NCBI GenBank assembly: GCA_021822495.1
Contig: JAKAQO010000002.1
Span: 1 to 64,000, forward strand
Source of the DNA: a bacterium
GTDB taxonomy: Bacteria > Elusimicrobiota > Elusimicrobia > UBA1565 > UBA9628
Length of the DNA: 64,000 nt
Direction: 5' to 3'
In this document: in pieces, positions 20,675 to 29,082 of the stretch
Layout of the letters: each line of letters starts with the position of its first letter
Position numbering within the stretch: position 1 is the stretch's first letter
Program-made: the position numbers and the translations under genes
The notes under the pieces: model-generated
Databases searched by the model: none
Told to the model about the DNA's origin: nothing
What the model saw: the letters and a program-made list of their open reading frames with translations, nothing else

Positions 20675-21570
20675 GGGGGTGATCCTGCCTTCGCAAGAAG
20701 TGCCTTTAGGTTCGCGGGTCTGAGAGAAGGCTTCTTCTTGAGTAGCTGGTCGATAGTATCGCAGAAATTGGTTGGCAGGTCAGGACGATGCTTGTAAAGA
20801 GGTGCGGGAATCTCGTGAACCGCCCGGCTGATCGTAACCATAGAGTCTTCGAGGTTTCCAGCAATCGGATGACGTTGCGCTCCATACTCGTAAATGGTCA
20901 AGGCTGTGGTGTAGAGGTCGCTCCGGTAGTCGAGGCTCTCACGGAAATTGGGTTGAATCATCTCGGGAGCCATATAGCGGTTTGTACGCGGGAATCCCGC
21001 GTTAGTCAGTGCCGTCTCGCCGATTACGAAAGCAATTCCGAGGTCGAGCAGGATGAAGGGTCGCTTCGGATTGGCCAGCTTCATCACGTTCGGCGGCTTG
21101 ATGTCCCGATGCACGGTCTTTTTTTTCCGCATTTCCTCGATCGCATTGATCAAAGATGTGAAAAGTGTTCTCAACTCCGCTTCGGTCGGTTTCTTACCGC
21201 CCTCCCGCAATATATCCCACAGGGTCTTTCCTTCCAAAAATTCCTCCGAGTAGGCGATAAAGTCCTGGCCATCAATGCGGACTTCTTTTGGAGGCAAGGA
21301 GCCCAGCTTCACGACCTCGGGACACTTGAGCGTCGATAAAATATTAATCTCACGCATGACGCGGCTCTTTACTTCCTGCTGAAGCAAGACCTCTTCCTCG
21401 ATCTCCGGGTTGGAGACCGGAGGAATATAAACGAGTTTGAGCGCCTCTTTCGCCGTCGTGGATGTGCCAGAATAGACCGCCTTGAATCCGCCTTTCTGAA
21501 TGAAGGCGACATTCCCGAGCTCAGGGATTGCTCTTGCGACTGCCGCAGGTTGTGGTGATGTGAACGACAT
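20671..21570 (-). CDS. Serine/threonine protein kinase (Hanks type)
   Basis: 299 residues, essentially only the kinase domain. Gly-rich loop QKGGFKAVYSG, ATP-anchoring Lys45 (ALKLVYI), catalytic loop HRDIKPPN (Asp156, Asn161), DLG in place of DFG (176-178) and APE (201-203) are all present, so it should be active. It lacks the transmembrane and PASTA regions of the PrkC class and is therefore cytoplasmic. It is the first gene of a two-gene operon, and the partner is a candidate substrate or effector. Confidence 0.9.
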   Translation of the reverse strand: MSFTSPQPAAVARAIPELGNVAFIQKGGFKAVYSGTSTTAKEALKLVYIPPVSNPEIEEEVLLQQEVKSRVMREINILSTLKCPEVVKLGSLPPKEVRIDGQDFIAYSEEFLEGKTLWDILREGGKKPTEAELRTLFTSLINAIEEMRKKKTVHRDIKPPNVMKLANPKRPFILLDLGIAFVIGETALTNAGFPRTNRYMAPEMIQPNFRESLDYRSDLYTTALTIYEYGAQRHPIAGNLEDSMVTISRAVHEIPAPLYKHRPDLPTNFCDTIDQLLKKKPSLRPANLKALLAKAGSPP

Positions 21571-21660
21571 TGTGTCATTGTATTAATTTTGGCGTAGACT
21601 GGGAAATGACACGCAAATCGCAAAGAAAAGTAAAAAATCGGTAAAAAAACTAATGAGCCC

Positions 21661-21689
21661 TTGACAGAATACAGGGACGGGGTTATATT
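21661..21689 (+). promoter_or_regulatory. Strong sigma70-type promoter
   Basis: TTGACA (21661-21666), 17-base spacer, TATATT (21684-21689). It is the best consensus promoter I see in the window and drives the secreted glycine-zipper protein starting at 21718, which also has a GGAGG site at 21706-21710. Confidence 0.75.
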
Positions 21690-21717
21690 TATAAAGCGAA
21701 AGCAGGAGGCATTTATA

Positions 21718-23325
21718 ATGAAATTAAAGCGAGCAATGATGTTATCAGCTTTTCCGATTCTAACTCTCTGTTTATTCCCAATAAAATCTCAAGCCAATCC
21801 AACAGATGACCTCATGCAGAAGTGCATAAAGTCTCCTAAACATTTGATTGAAGAGGGCAATAGCTATTACGCCTGCGATTCCGTCTCCCGCGTGGATGAT
21901 AAGTCATTAGCCATGGACACCGCCGATAATCGCGCGCGTTTTCGTTTTGCTCAAGCATTTCTTCAAGGAAAAAATTCCGGAATGGTTCTAAAAGGGGTTC
22001 AAGTTATAGACCACTGGAAGAAATCTAATTCTTCTAAATCTCCGCTTTGGGCTCTCGCGAAATATAAACCTTCGCCAAGCGAGAAAAAAAAGCTGGATGA
22101 TTTCATTAAAAATGCAAACAACTCAGGATTGACCCCCAAGCAAACACAAGCCTTGAATCAAAATGTAGCGGGAGCGATAAGTCAAGCCAAGGGAGCTTTG
22201 AATTCCTCCAACAACGCAACAACCCCAACGCCGACGCCCAATACGGCGATGGGAAGTCTTGCGCAAACAAAAGGAAACAATCCAACAAATCCATCTTCCC
22301 AAACCCCAGGAAACTCGGGAACGCCCACAACTTCTCCTAACGCATCTCCCAGCGCAACTCCTCAAACTCCGACAACTCAAGACGTCCAAAAACCAATCAC
22401 GACTCCACCCGCGCCGGAAAAACCTCAACCTAAAAAAAGTAAGCCCGGGTTTTTCGCGAAAATTTGGAATGGGATCAAAAAAGTCGGCCATTATCTTGCC
22501 ACTTCCCGCATAACCACCGGGCTTCTTTTAGCCGGAGCCGCCGCTCTCATGGTCACAGGCTTTGGAGCCGCGCCGGGCGTCATCATCGCGGCGGCCGTTC
22601 TTGGCGGAGGGATCGGCCTTGCGGCTGGACCTCTCAGCCAAGGCGGATCGTCAAAATCTCTTCCGCCTCCCGCGCCTGTCGCATCTTCTCCTAATTCTGG
22701 AAATAACGGCGCTCCCACAACTCCTCAGCCAACGCCAAAAGATACGTTTGGAGAAAAGTCTCCTGCCAATAACATTTCAGCAAACAAAGCAAAAACAATG
22801 GGAGACGCTCAAGCCATAGCCAATGCGCTCAACCAAAATAAAGAAAATGATGCCGTAACGCCCGGAGCGCCTTCGGCCGCGGTCACCGCTAATAATAAAG
22901 GACAAGCTAAAAATTCCACGCCTGCCCCTTTAGCGCAGAAAACTTCCTCGCACAAGAATCTCTCGAAGCCTCATGTAAAAGCGCCTGTCAAGCAAAAAAA
23001 GCCTGCTCCTCAACAGACCAGTTATGTTAAAGACGCGCTGAAGGGCGCAAGCATTGGCGCAACCGCCGGAGCAGCCATCGGCGGAGCCGCAGGCACATTC
23101 TTTGGCGGATTTGGCGCCGGGCCAGGAGCGGCCATAGGAGCGGTCACGGGAGCCGCCATTGGAGCGACGGTTGCCGCTTGGCGCGATTATTCAAAAAACA
23201 AAGAGTCTTCTCAGCAGAAATCTTCACCCCCAAACCCCAAAAGCGACAAAAAAAATTGGGAGAAGCAAAAACCCGCTCTCCCAGCGACTCCTCCCAAAAC
23301 TACCCTGGGATCAGCGGCCTCTTGA
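21718..23325 (+). CDS. Secreted low-complexity protein with two glycine-zipper segments
   Basis: 535 residues from the ATG at 21718 (the upstream in-frame start would put translation inside the promoter). Signal peptide ending near KSQA, a small N-terminal domain with two Cys, then a Pro/Thr/Ser/Asn-rich linker, a first hydrophobic Gly/Ala zipper (about residues 262-300), more P/Q/N-rich linker, and a second, longer GxxxG zipper near residues 440-485. Such segments insert in or associate with membranes. No homologous function can be named. Confidence 0.6.
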   Translation: MKLKRAMMLSAFPILTLCLFPIKSQANPTDDLMQKCIKSPKHLIEEGNSYYACDSVSRVDDKSLAMDTADNRARFRFAQAFLQGKNSGMVLKGVQVIDHWKKSNSSKSPLWALAKYKPSPSEKKKLDDFIKNANNSGLTPKQTQALNQNVAGAISQAKGALNSSNNATTPTPTPNTAMGSLAQTKGNNPTNPSSQTPGNSGTPTTSPNASPSATPQTPTTQDVQKPITTPPAPEKPQPKKSKPGFFAKIWNGIKKVGHYLATSRITTGLLLAGAAALMVTGFGAAPGVIIAAAVLGGGIGLAAGPLSQGGSSKSLPPPAPVASSPNSGNNGAPTTPQPTPKDTFGEKSPANNISANKAKTMGDAQAIANALNQNKENDAVTPGAPSAAVTANNKGQAKNSTPAPLAQKTSSHKNLSKPHVKAPVKQKKPAPQQTSYVKDALKGASIGATAGAAIGGAAGTFFGGFGAGPGAAIGAVTGAAIGATVAAWRDYSKNKESSQQKSSPPNPKSDKKNWEKQKPALPATPPKTTLGSAAS

Positions 23326-23371
23326 TTGAAACCAGTCAAAGCTCTTTCCCTCAAGTGATACAATAAGGCTC

Positions 23372-24499
23372 ATGCGGAGAATAGGCCCCCTCTTTCTTGC
23401 CGTTGGAATTTTTCTTGCTTGTTCCAGCCCCAAGCCCAAGGCCATTTTAGCCGTCGCCGTTCCGCTCTCAGGCCCTATTGGCGCCGAAGGCGGCGGCATT
23501 GTCCGCGCGGTGAAATTGGCTGTTTCTCGGTTTAACCGCTCATCAGATATCCCTTGGAGAATCATCGTTCGCACCTATGACGATCAAGGAACTCCCCAGG
23601 GAGCGATGAAGGCCGCCAAGGAAATAACCTCCAATCCCAAGGTCTTTGCCGTCATTGGGGACTTTACCTCGGACTCATGCCTGGCCGCCGCGCCCATTTA
23701 CGCTACGGCTTCTATTCCGATGATTACGCCTTCCGCGGCCAATAGCTTCCTTACATCCCAACAAAAGAGTCCAAATTGGAAATGGAAAAGAAATATTTTC
23801 CGTATGCCGCCTACTGATTTAGCCCAAGCCCGCTACGCCGCCCATTTCGCCTATTCCCGGCTCGGTCTTCATTCTTTTTTTGTCGTTGACGATCAAAGCT
23901 CCTATGGAATGGAATTCGCGCAAGCCTTTGACGCCGATTTTAAAAAAGAAGGCGGAAAAATTCTCGGGTTCATTGATCTCACTCCGGATACGTCCAATTT
24001 TTCAGGACTTCGAGAAACCCTTCAAAATTCAAGGCCGCAGGGGCTTTTTTTCGGCGGGTTTTATCCGGAGGCGGCGCGCATACTCAAAATGCTCAGCCAA
24101 GCCCGCTTAAACCTCGTTTTTTTATCTGGCGGGGCGTCCAAAGAAAACACCTTATTTAAGCTCGCGGGTCCCGCTTCAAATGGCGCCTATTTCGCGATCA
24201 GCGGAGTACCGGTTGATTTTTTGCCCAGCGCCAATCCTTTTATTTCACAATACCGCTCCTTGTTTAAGACCGATCCCCGAACCTATGACATCTACGCCTA
24301 TGAAGCGGCTCAAATTTCCCTCGCAGCCTTTCAAAACGCAGGGCTTGACCGTTCAAGAATGCTCGAAGCCCTCAGGGAAACTGCGCATGACGGCATCATC
24401 GGGATGATTCGTTTTGACGACAAGGGAGATAACACCAACCAACTCGTCACAATCGTCCGCGCAAACTATGAAAAAAGAAAATTTGAACCTGTTTACTAA
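23372..24499 (+). CDS. ABC-type branched-chain amino acid/amide substrate-binding lipoprotein
   Basis: 375 residues with a signal peptide and lipobox FLACSS (Cys17), followed by a periplasmic-binding-protein type I fold: AVAVPLSGPIGAEGG, DDQGTPQGAMKAAKEI, VIGDFTSDSCLAAAPIY, TPSAAN and VVDDQSSYGMEFAQAF are the LivJ/LivK landmarks. No permease or ATPase genes adjoin, so it is an orphan binding protein that either feeds a distant transporter or acts in sensing. Its 3' end overlaps malQ by 32 bases. Confidence 0.88.
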   Translation: MRRIGPLFLAVGIFLACSSPKPKAILAVAVPLSGPIGAEGGGIVRAVKLAVSRFNRSSDIPWRIIVRTYDDQGTPQGAMKAAKEITSNPKVFAVIGDFTSDSCLAAAPIYATASIPMITPSAANSFLTSQQKSPNWKWKRNIFRMPPTDLAQARYAAHFAYSRLGLHSFFVVDDQSSYGMEFAQAFDADFKKEGGKILGFIDLTPDTSNFSGLRETLQNSRPQGLFFGGFYPEAARILKMLSQARLNLVFLSGGASKENTLFKLAGPASNGAYFAISGVPVDFLPSANPFISQYRSLFKTDPRTYDIYAYEAAQISLAAFQNAGLDRSRMLEALRETAHDGIIGMIRFDDKGDNTNQLVTIVRANYEKRKFEPVY

Positions 24500-25970
24500 T
24501 CGCTCTTGCGGAATCTTGTTCCATTTGAGTTCTTTATCCGGAGAAGCCGGGACAGGGGATATGGGTTCTCAAGCGCATCGTTTTGCCGCTTGGTTATCCG
24601 AAGCCGGACAAAAATATTGGCAGATGCTCCCGGTAAACCCCACCGGAGCGGGAAATTCTCCCTACAGCTCTATTTCCGCCTTCGCCGGAAACCCTGTTTT
24701 TATTAGTCTTGAAGGCGCTGTTGAAGACGGATTTTTAGAGCCCTCGGAAGTTCCCGCCTTCAAAGGCCTAAGCGCATCTCAAGCGTTGATGGAAAAAGAA
24801 AAAGTTCTAAGACTGGCCGCCTCCCGATTTCAAAAAGAAAACCCAGAAGGCGCGTGGGCTGAATTTCATTCCTTTTTAGACCGGGAATCTTTTTGGATCA
24901 ACGATTACGCCTGGTTTTGCGCGCTTAAAGAGCGTTTCCGAAACGCTCCGTGGACGGATTGGCCGGAAAAAATCCGTAAACGCAATTTTCGTTTTTGGGA
25001 AAGAGACCTCCTGCATTTTTTAGGCGAAACTTCGTTCTACTATCAATTTGAACAATTTATCTTTGATCGCCAATGGAAGCGGCTCAAAAACGCCTGCCAA
25101 AAAAACGGAGTTTCTCTCATTGGAGACCTCCCGATTTTCGTTTCCCATGACAGCGCGGATGTTTGGGCGCATCAAAATATCTTTGATTTAGACGAACAAG
25201 GTTTTTCCGTCGCGGTTTCCGGAGTTCCCCCCGATTATTTTTCAAAAACCGGTCAACTTTGGGGAAACCCGCTCTACCGTTGGGACGTCCTCAAAGAATC
25301 CGGCTATGAATGGTGGGAAAAAAGACTTGAGATTTCTTCCCTGCGTTTTAACGTCGTGAGATTGGATCACTTTATCGGATTTTGCCGCTACTGGCGCATT
25401 CCCGCCGGAGAAAAAACCGCCGTTCAAGGTCAATGGGTCAAAGGCCCGGGCTCGGATTTTTTTTCCTTGATTCTTCCGAAACTCCCCCAACTTCAAATTA
25501 TCGCGGAAGATTTAGGCGTCGCGGGCGAAGACGTCTATCAATTGCGGGATGAGTTTCATTTTCCAGGGATGAACGTCCTTCAATTTTCTTTCGGAGGAGA
25601 AGAAAAATTCTTGCCTCAAAATTACGCGCCCAATTCCGTCGCTTATACCGGAACCCACGATAACGACACGCTTAAGGGCTGGATTGAGAATGCTCCTCAA
25701 GGAGAAGTCAAACGGGCGCTTGATTATGCCCATACTTCAAAATCTGACTTTGAAAACAACTGGAAACTGATCCAAGTCCTTTTGGACTCTCCCTCCAACA
25801 CCGCCATAATCCCCATGCAAGATGTTTTAGGCCTTGGTTCGGAAGCGCGAATGAACACTCCCGGAACTATTTCCGGAAACTGGGCCTGGAAAATAAAACC
25901 GGAACAACTTAACTTAGAAATCGCCCAACGGCTCAGACAGATTAGCGCATCCGCGCGGCGAATATCCTAA
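24468..25970 (+). CDS. malQ: 4-alpha-glucanotransferase (amylomaltase)
   Basis: 500 residues from the ATG at 24468; an earlier in-frame codon at 24414 would enlarge the overlap with the binding protein. A GH77 enzyme that transfers maltodextrin segments between glucans. Landmarks: GILFHLSSLSGEAGTGDMG at the N-terminus, QMLPVNPTGAGNSPYSS, the nucleophile region VVRLDHFIGF, the acid/base IIAEDLGV and the YTGTHDNDT motif. It pairs with glgB immediately downstream for glycogen or maltodextrin metabolism. Confidence 0.95.
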   Translation: MKKENLNLFTNRSCGILFHLSSLSGEAGTGDMGSQAHRFAAWLSEAGQKYWQMLPVNPTGAGNSPYSSISAFAGNPVFISLEGAVEDGFLEPSEVPAFKGLSASQALMEKEKVLRLAASRFQKENPEGAWAEFHSFLDRESFWINDYAWFCALKERFRNAPWTDWPEKIRKRNFRFWERDLLHFLGETSFYYQFEQFIFDRQWKRLKNACQKNGVSLIGDLPIFVSHDSADVWAHQNIFDLDEQGFSVAVSGVPPDYFSKTGQLWGNPLYRWDVLKESGYEWWEKRLEISSLRFNVVRLDHFIGFCRYWRIPAGEKTAVQGQWVKGPGSDFFSLILPKLPQLQIIAEDLGVAGEDVYQLRDEFHFPGMNVLQFSFGGEEKFLPQNYAPNSVAYTGTHDNDTLKGWIENAPQGEVKRALDYAHTSKSDFENNWKLIQVLLDSPSNTAIIPMQDVLGLGSEARMNTPGTISGNWAWKIKPEQLNLEIAQRLRQISASARRIS

Positions 25971-26009
25971 AATGGAATTGGAAAACGATATCATGAATTT
26001 GAGGGAGAA

Positions 26010-27917
26010 ATGATGCATAACAATTTAGGACTCTTTAGTAGCCTGCTCACTCCGGAAGACCTTCATTTCTTTAATGAAGGCACGCACCGACGTCTTTATC
26101 GAAAGCTCGGGGCGCACTCTTCCCCCAAAAAAGACGGGGTCTCTTTTTCCGTTTGGGCGCCCAACGCCAGCGCGGTCTACGTGATGGGAGATTTCAACTC
26201 CTGGCGGAAAACAAGCCACCCTTTGTTTCCGCGCGGAAATTCTGGAATTTGGGAAGGGTTTGTCGCGGAAGCAAAAGAAGGTTCCGCCTACAAATACCGC
26301 ATTGTCTCCAAGGATTTAAATTTTGAAGCGGAGAAAGCCGATCCTTTTGGTTTTCACTTTGAAATCGCCCCAAAATCCGCCTCGCTTGTCTTCGATTTAT
26401 CCTATGAGTGGAAGGACCGCGATTGGATGAATTCTCGCGCCCACAAAAACTCGCTTGATTCTCCCATCTCGATTTACGAGCTCCATCTGGGTTCCTGGAG
26501 AAAGGTGCCGGAAGAGAACCAAAGGTCGCTCAGCTACCGTGAAATGGCTAAAATTTTGCCGGAATATCTCCGCAAGATGAATTTTACCCATGTCGAGATT
26601 TTGCCGGTCATGGAACACCCCTTTTACGGTTCCTGGGGATACCAGACCTTGGGATACTTCGCGCCCACCTCCCGATACGGAACCCCGCAAGATTTCATGT
26701 TTCTCATTGATTCCCTTCACCAGCATGGAATCGGCGTCATTTTGGACTGGGTCCCCTCCCATTTCGCGACCGACGGCCACGGCCTCGGGCTTTTTGACGG
26801 CACGCACCTCTACGAACATTCAGACCCACGGCAAGGGTTCCATCCCGATTGGGGTAGCTACGTCTTTAACTACAGCCGCCATGAGGTCCGCAGCTTTCTT
26901 TTATCCAGCGCGATGTTTTGGCTGGACGTCTATCATGCCGACGGGCTTCGGGTTGACGCCGTCGCCTCCATGCTTTATCTTGACTATTCCCGAAAAGACG
27001 GGGGTTGGATTCCCAATCGCTACGGTGGTTGCGAGAATCTCGACGCTATTTCTTTTTTGCGGACGCTCAACGAAACGGCTTACCTCGATCATCCGGGAAT
27101 TCAAATGTTCGCGGAAGAGTCCACCGCCTGGCCCATGGTTTCCCGCCCCACCTCTTGCGGAGGACTTGGTTTTGGCTACAAATGGGACATGGGTTGGATG
27201 CATGACAGCCTCCACTACTTTAGAGAAGACCCCATTCACCGGAAATATCATCACAACAGCCTTACCTTTCGGATGCTTTACGCCTGGCATGAGAACTTTG
27301 TTTTGCCTCTCTCACATGATGAGGTCGTTCACGGCAAGGGCTCACTCATCGGCCAAATGTCGGGAGACTTTTGGCAAAAATTCGCCAACCTCAGACTTCT
27401 TTTCGCCGATCTTTACGCGCAGCCGGGAAAAAAACTTCTGTTTATGGGCGGGGAAATCGCGCAATGGAACGAATGGAATCACGATCATAGTCTTGACTGG
27501 CATCTCCTTCAATACAAGGAACACGAGGGGATTAGACTCTGGGTTCAAATGCTCAATAAAATTTATAGAGAAGAGCCCGCGCTTCATGAAAACGACTGTT
27601 CCCCTGAAGGTTTTGAGTGGATCGACTGCGCTGATTCCGCCGCCAGCGTTCTAAGCTGGAAAAGAAAGTCAAAAAGCGGAGAAACAATGATCGTAGTTTT
27701 AAACCTGACCCCGGTTCCGAGAATTAATTACCGCATTGGCGCCCCTAAATCAGGGTATTGGAAAGAGCTTTTAAACAGCGACTCCGTCGAGTATGGCGGA
27801 AGCGGAATGGGAAATTTGGGCGGGGTCTGGTCGGAAAATATCGCGTTTCATAACCAGCCTTATTCGATTAATTTAACCCTTCCGCCCTTGGCCGCCCTCT
27901 TTCTGAAAGCGGGTTAA
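26010..27917 (+). CDS. glgB: 1,4-alpha-glucan branching enzyme
   Basis: 635 residues. An N-terminal CBM48 domain (VSFSVWAPNASAVYVMGDFNSW) leads into the GH13 barrel with nucleophile Asp in DGLRVDAVASML, acid/base Glu in MFAEESTAWP and stabilising Asp in LPLSHDEVVHG, then a C-terminal beta domain. It makes alpha-1,6 branches in glycogen. GAGGGAGAA precedes the start. With malQ it forms a small glycogen operon, while glgA, glgC and glgP are not in the window. Confidence 0.96.
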   Translation: MMHNNLGLFSSLLTPEDLHFFNEGTHRRLYRKLGAHSSPKKDGVSFSVWAPNASAVYVMGDFNSWRKTSHPLFPRGNSGIWEGFVAEAKEGSAYKYRIVSKDLNFEAEKADPFGFHFEIAPKSASLVFDLSYEWKDRDWMNSRAHKNSLDSPISIYELHLGSWRKVPEENQRSLSYREMAKILPEYLRKMNFTHVEILPVMEHPFYGSWGYQTLGYFAPTSRYGTPQDFMFLIDSLHQHGIGVILDWVPSHFATDGHGLGLFDGTHLYEHSDPRQGFHPDWGSYVFNYSRHEVRSFLLSSAMFWLDVYHADGLRVDAVASMLYLDYSRKDGGWIPNRYGGCENLDAISFLRTLNETAYLDHPGIQMFAEESTAWPMVSRPTSCGGLGFGYKWDMGWMHDSLHYFREDPIHRKYHHNSLTFRMLYAWHENFVLPLSHDEVVHGKGSLIGQMSGDFWQKFANLRLLFADLYAQPGKKLLFMGGEIAQWNEWNHDHSLDWHLLQYKEHEGIRLWVQMLNKIYREEPALHENDCSPEGFEWIDCADSAASVLSWKRKSKSGETMIVVLNLTPVPRINYRIGAPKSGYWKELLNSDSVEYGGSGMGNLGGVWSENIAFHNQPYSINLTLPPLAALFLKAG

Positions 27918-27952
27918 TGGCCGTTCGGCAACCATAAAAAGCGACAATTCCC

Positions 27953-28039
27953 GCTTCGCCACTCATTTCATCACTGGGTCCTTTATCGCCCGGCGTCTAG
28001 GACTTTCGACCCTGTTTTCTTCTCGGATTTGGGTATAAA
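27953..28039 (+). repeat. Duplicated leader, copy 1
   Basis: 87 bases that match 28930-29016 at 78 positions by my count. The resemblance continues more weakly to the ribosome binding sites of the two downstream genes. It contains the 16-bp motif at 27997-28012 and an A/T-rich -10-like stretch. It lies upstream of the 28111 gene. Confidence 0.8.
27997..28012 (+). promoter_or_regulatory. Shared upstream motif, site 1
   Basis: CTAGGACTTTCGACCC. The same 16-bp pattern (CTAGGnCTTTnGrCCC) recurs in the same orientation upstream of four other genes in the window (28974, 59467, 60492, 62315), always about 100 bases before the start codon and some 35-40 bases before a -10-like sequence. It is a candidate activator site. 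Confidence 0.5.
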
Positions 28040-28110
28040 CTATGATCGACGCTGGACATTCCGGCGTGATTTGAAAGACATTCCGCTTCAAGCAAAGGAG
28101 AAGGAAAGGT

Positions 28111-28749
28111 ATGGATAAATTCAAAAGCGTGGCGCGTTCAATGCTTCCCGATCTGGCCCCGGGGCTAGTTTTTTTCATCGCCAATCATTACTGGGGCCTA
28201 AAGGTTGCCGTGCTCAGTTCCTTGGCTTTCCTGACGGTCGACTTGACGCGCAAGGTCTATCGCCGAGAAAAGCCAAGCGCGATCTACATTTACGCCGCCG
28301 TAATCACCGTGGTCTTCGGCGGCATCGATCTCTATCTCAAGCGAGCGTTGTTTTTCCGTTACGAGGCGTCCCTGACCAACCTCCTGACGGCTGTTTTCTT
28401 CGCGACGACGCTGCGCGATGGTCGCTCGATCATACAGGATTTTGCTGAGAAGGCGATGCAGGCTGAAGGCAAGGCTATGACGCCGGATCACATCTACTAC
28501 TTCCGAATGCTGACAATCGTTTGGATATCATATTTCATCGCGAAGGCCAGCGTCTACACCTATCTAGCCGCAAGCCCTATATCGTTCGAGCATTTACTAA
28601 TTGTAAGAGCGGTTATTGGAAATGTCAGTCTCTACGCGTTGCTTGCCGCCTCGATCTTTGGAAGCAAACCTATTTTTTCTTTCTTGCGGGGCTCGCGGTT
28701 GTTGCCGTCGACGCGTGTACAGACGCTGGAAGGCTTACCGATGCCTTAG
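28111..28749 (+). CDS. Membrane protein, YciB/septation-protein-A-like
   Basis: 212 residues with about five membrane segments. The opening LPDLAPGLVFFIANHYWGLKVAV and the VVFGGIDLYLKRALFFRYEASLTNLLTAVFF stretch recall the YciB (intracellular septation protein A) family, which is normally about 180 residues. The C-terminal 20 residues are polar. An AAGGAGAAGG site precedes the ATG. Codon use is more G+C-rich than in glgB, hinting at a different history. The family assignment is tentative. Confidence 0.5.
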   Translation: MDKFKSVARSMLPDLAPGLVFFIANHYWGLKVAVLSSLAFLTVDLTRKVYRREKPSAIYIYAAVITVVFGGIDLYLKRALFFRYEASLTNLLTAVFFATTLRDGRSIIQDFAEKAMQAEGKAMTPDHIYYFRMLTIVWISYFIAKASVYTYLAASPISFEHLLIVRAVIGNVSLYALLAASIFGSKPIFSFLRGSRLLPSTRVQTLEGLPMP

Positions 28750-28824
28750 ATGCCCGCGCGAGGCAACCCTCACCATCCTAGATCGATGCCATGCACCCTA
28801 TGCATCTTCCGTACTGTCCTTGGG

Positions 28825-28868
28825 GGCGGCATTGTCCCGACCTTAAGATTATTGAGGAAAGGGGCTAC
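28825..28868 (+). repeat. Dispersed REP-like repeat, copy A (partial)
   Basis: GGCATTGTCCCGACCTTAAG then ATTATTGAGGAAAGGGGC. It matches the core of the repeats at 36850-36934 and 48207-48298. Only the core half is conserved here. It lies in the 333-base gap 28750-29082. Confidence 0.6.
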
Positions 28869-28915
28869 TAATTTCCATTCGGCAAACATTTTTTCCAAAG
28901 AGAAGACACTAAAAA
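28868..28915 (-). pseudogene. Remnant of a mutY 3' end
   Basis: Read on the minus strand, 15 codons ending in TAG encode FLVSSLWKKCLPNGN, nearly identical to the last residues of the mutY gene at 29895 (LLVSSLWKKCLPGGN). This is a leftover of a tandem duplication that carried the mutY terminus and the adjacent leader. The rest of the 28750-29082 gap holds only REP copy A and leader copy 2. Confidence 0.65.
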
Positions 28916-28929
28916 ACGTAACAACTCCA

Positions 28930-29016
28930 GCTTCGCCACTCATTTCATCACTAGGTCCTTTGCCGCCCGGCGTCTAGGCCTTTCGGCCCTGTTTTCTTTT
29001 CGGATTTAGGCGTAAA
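28930..29016 (+). repeat. Duplicated leader, copy 2
   Basis: Second copy of the 27953-28039 leader with about 9 substitutions in 87 bases. It sits upstream of the secreted protein at 29083 and directly after the mutY remnant. It contains the motif CTAGGCCTTTCGGCCC at 28974-28989. Confidence 0.8.
28974..28989 (+). promoter_or_regulatory. Shared upstream motif, site 2
   Basis: CTAGGCCTTTCGGCCC, upstream of the 29083 gene. An A/T-rich -10-like sequence (TAAAATTATATT) starts about 39 bases after the motif begins. Confidence 0.5.
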
Positions 29017-29082
29017 ATTATATTGTCGTTGGTTGCTTCGATGTATGACGAGACGTTCCGTTTTTAAGCGAAGGAGAATAAA

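Noticed and set aside
26590-27654. A 354-codon plus-strand frame within glgB
   Set aside because: It is a +1 shadow of glgB, rich in Pro/Thr/Arg as expected from out-of-frame reading; the glgB catalytic motifs are in the other frame.
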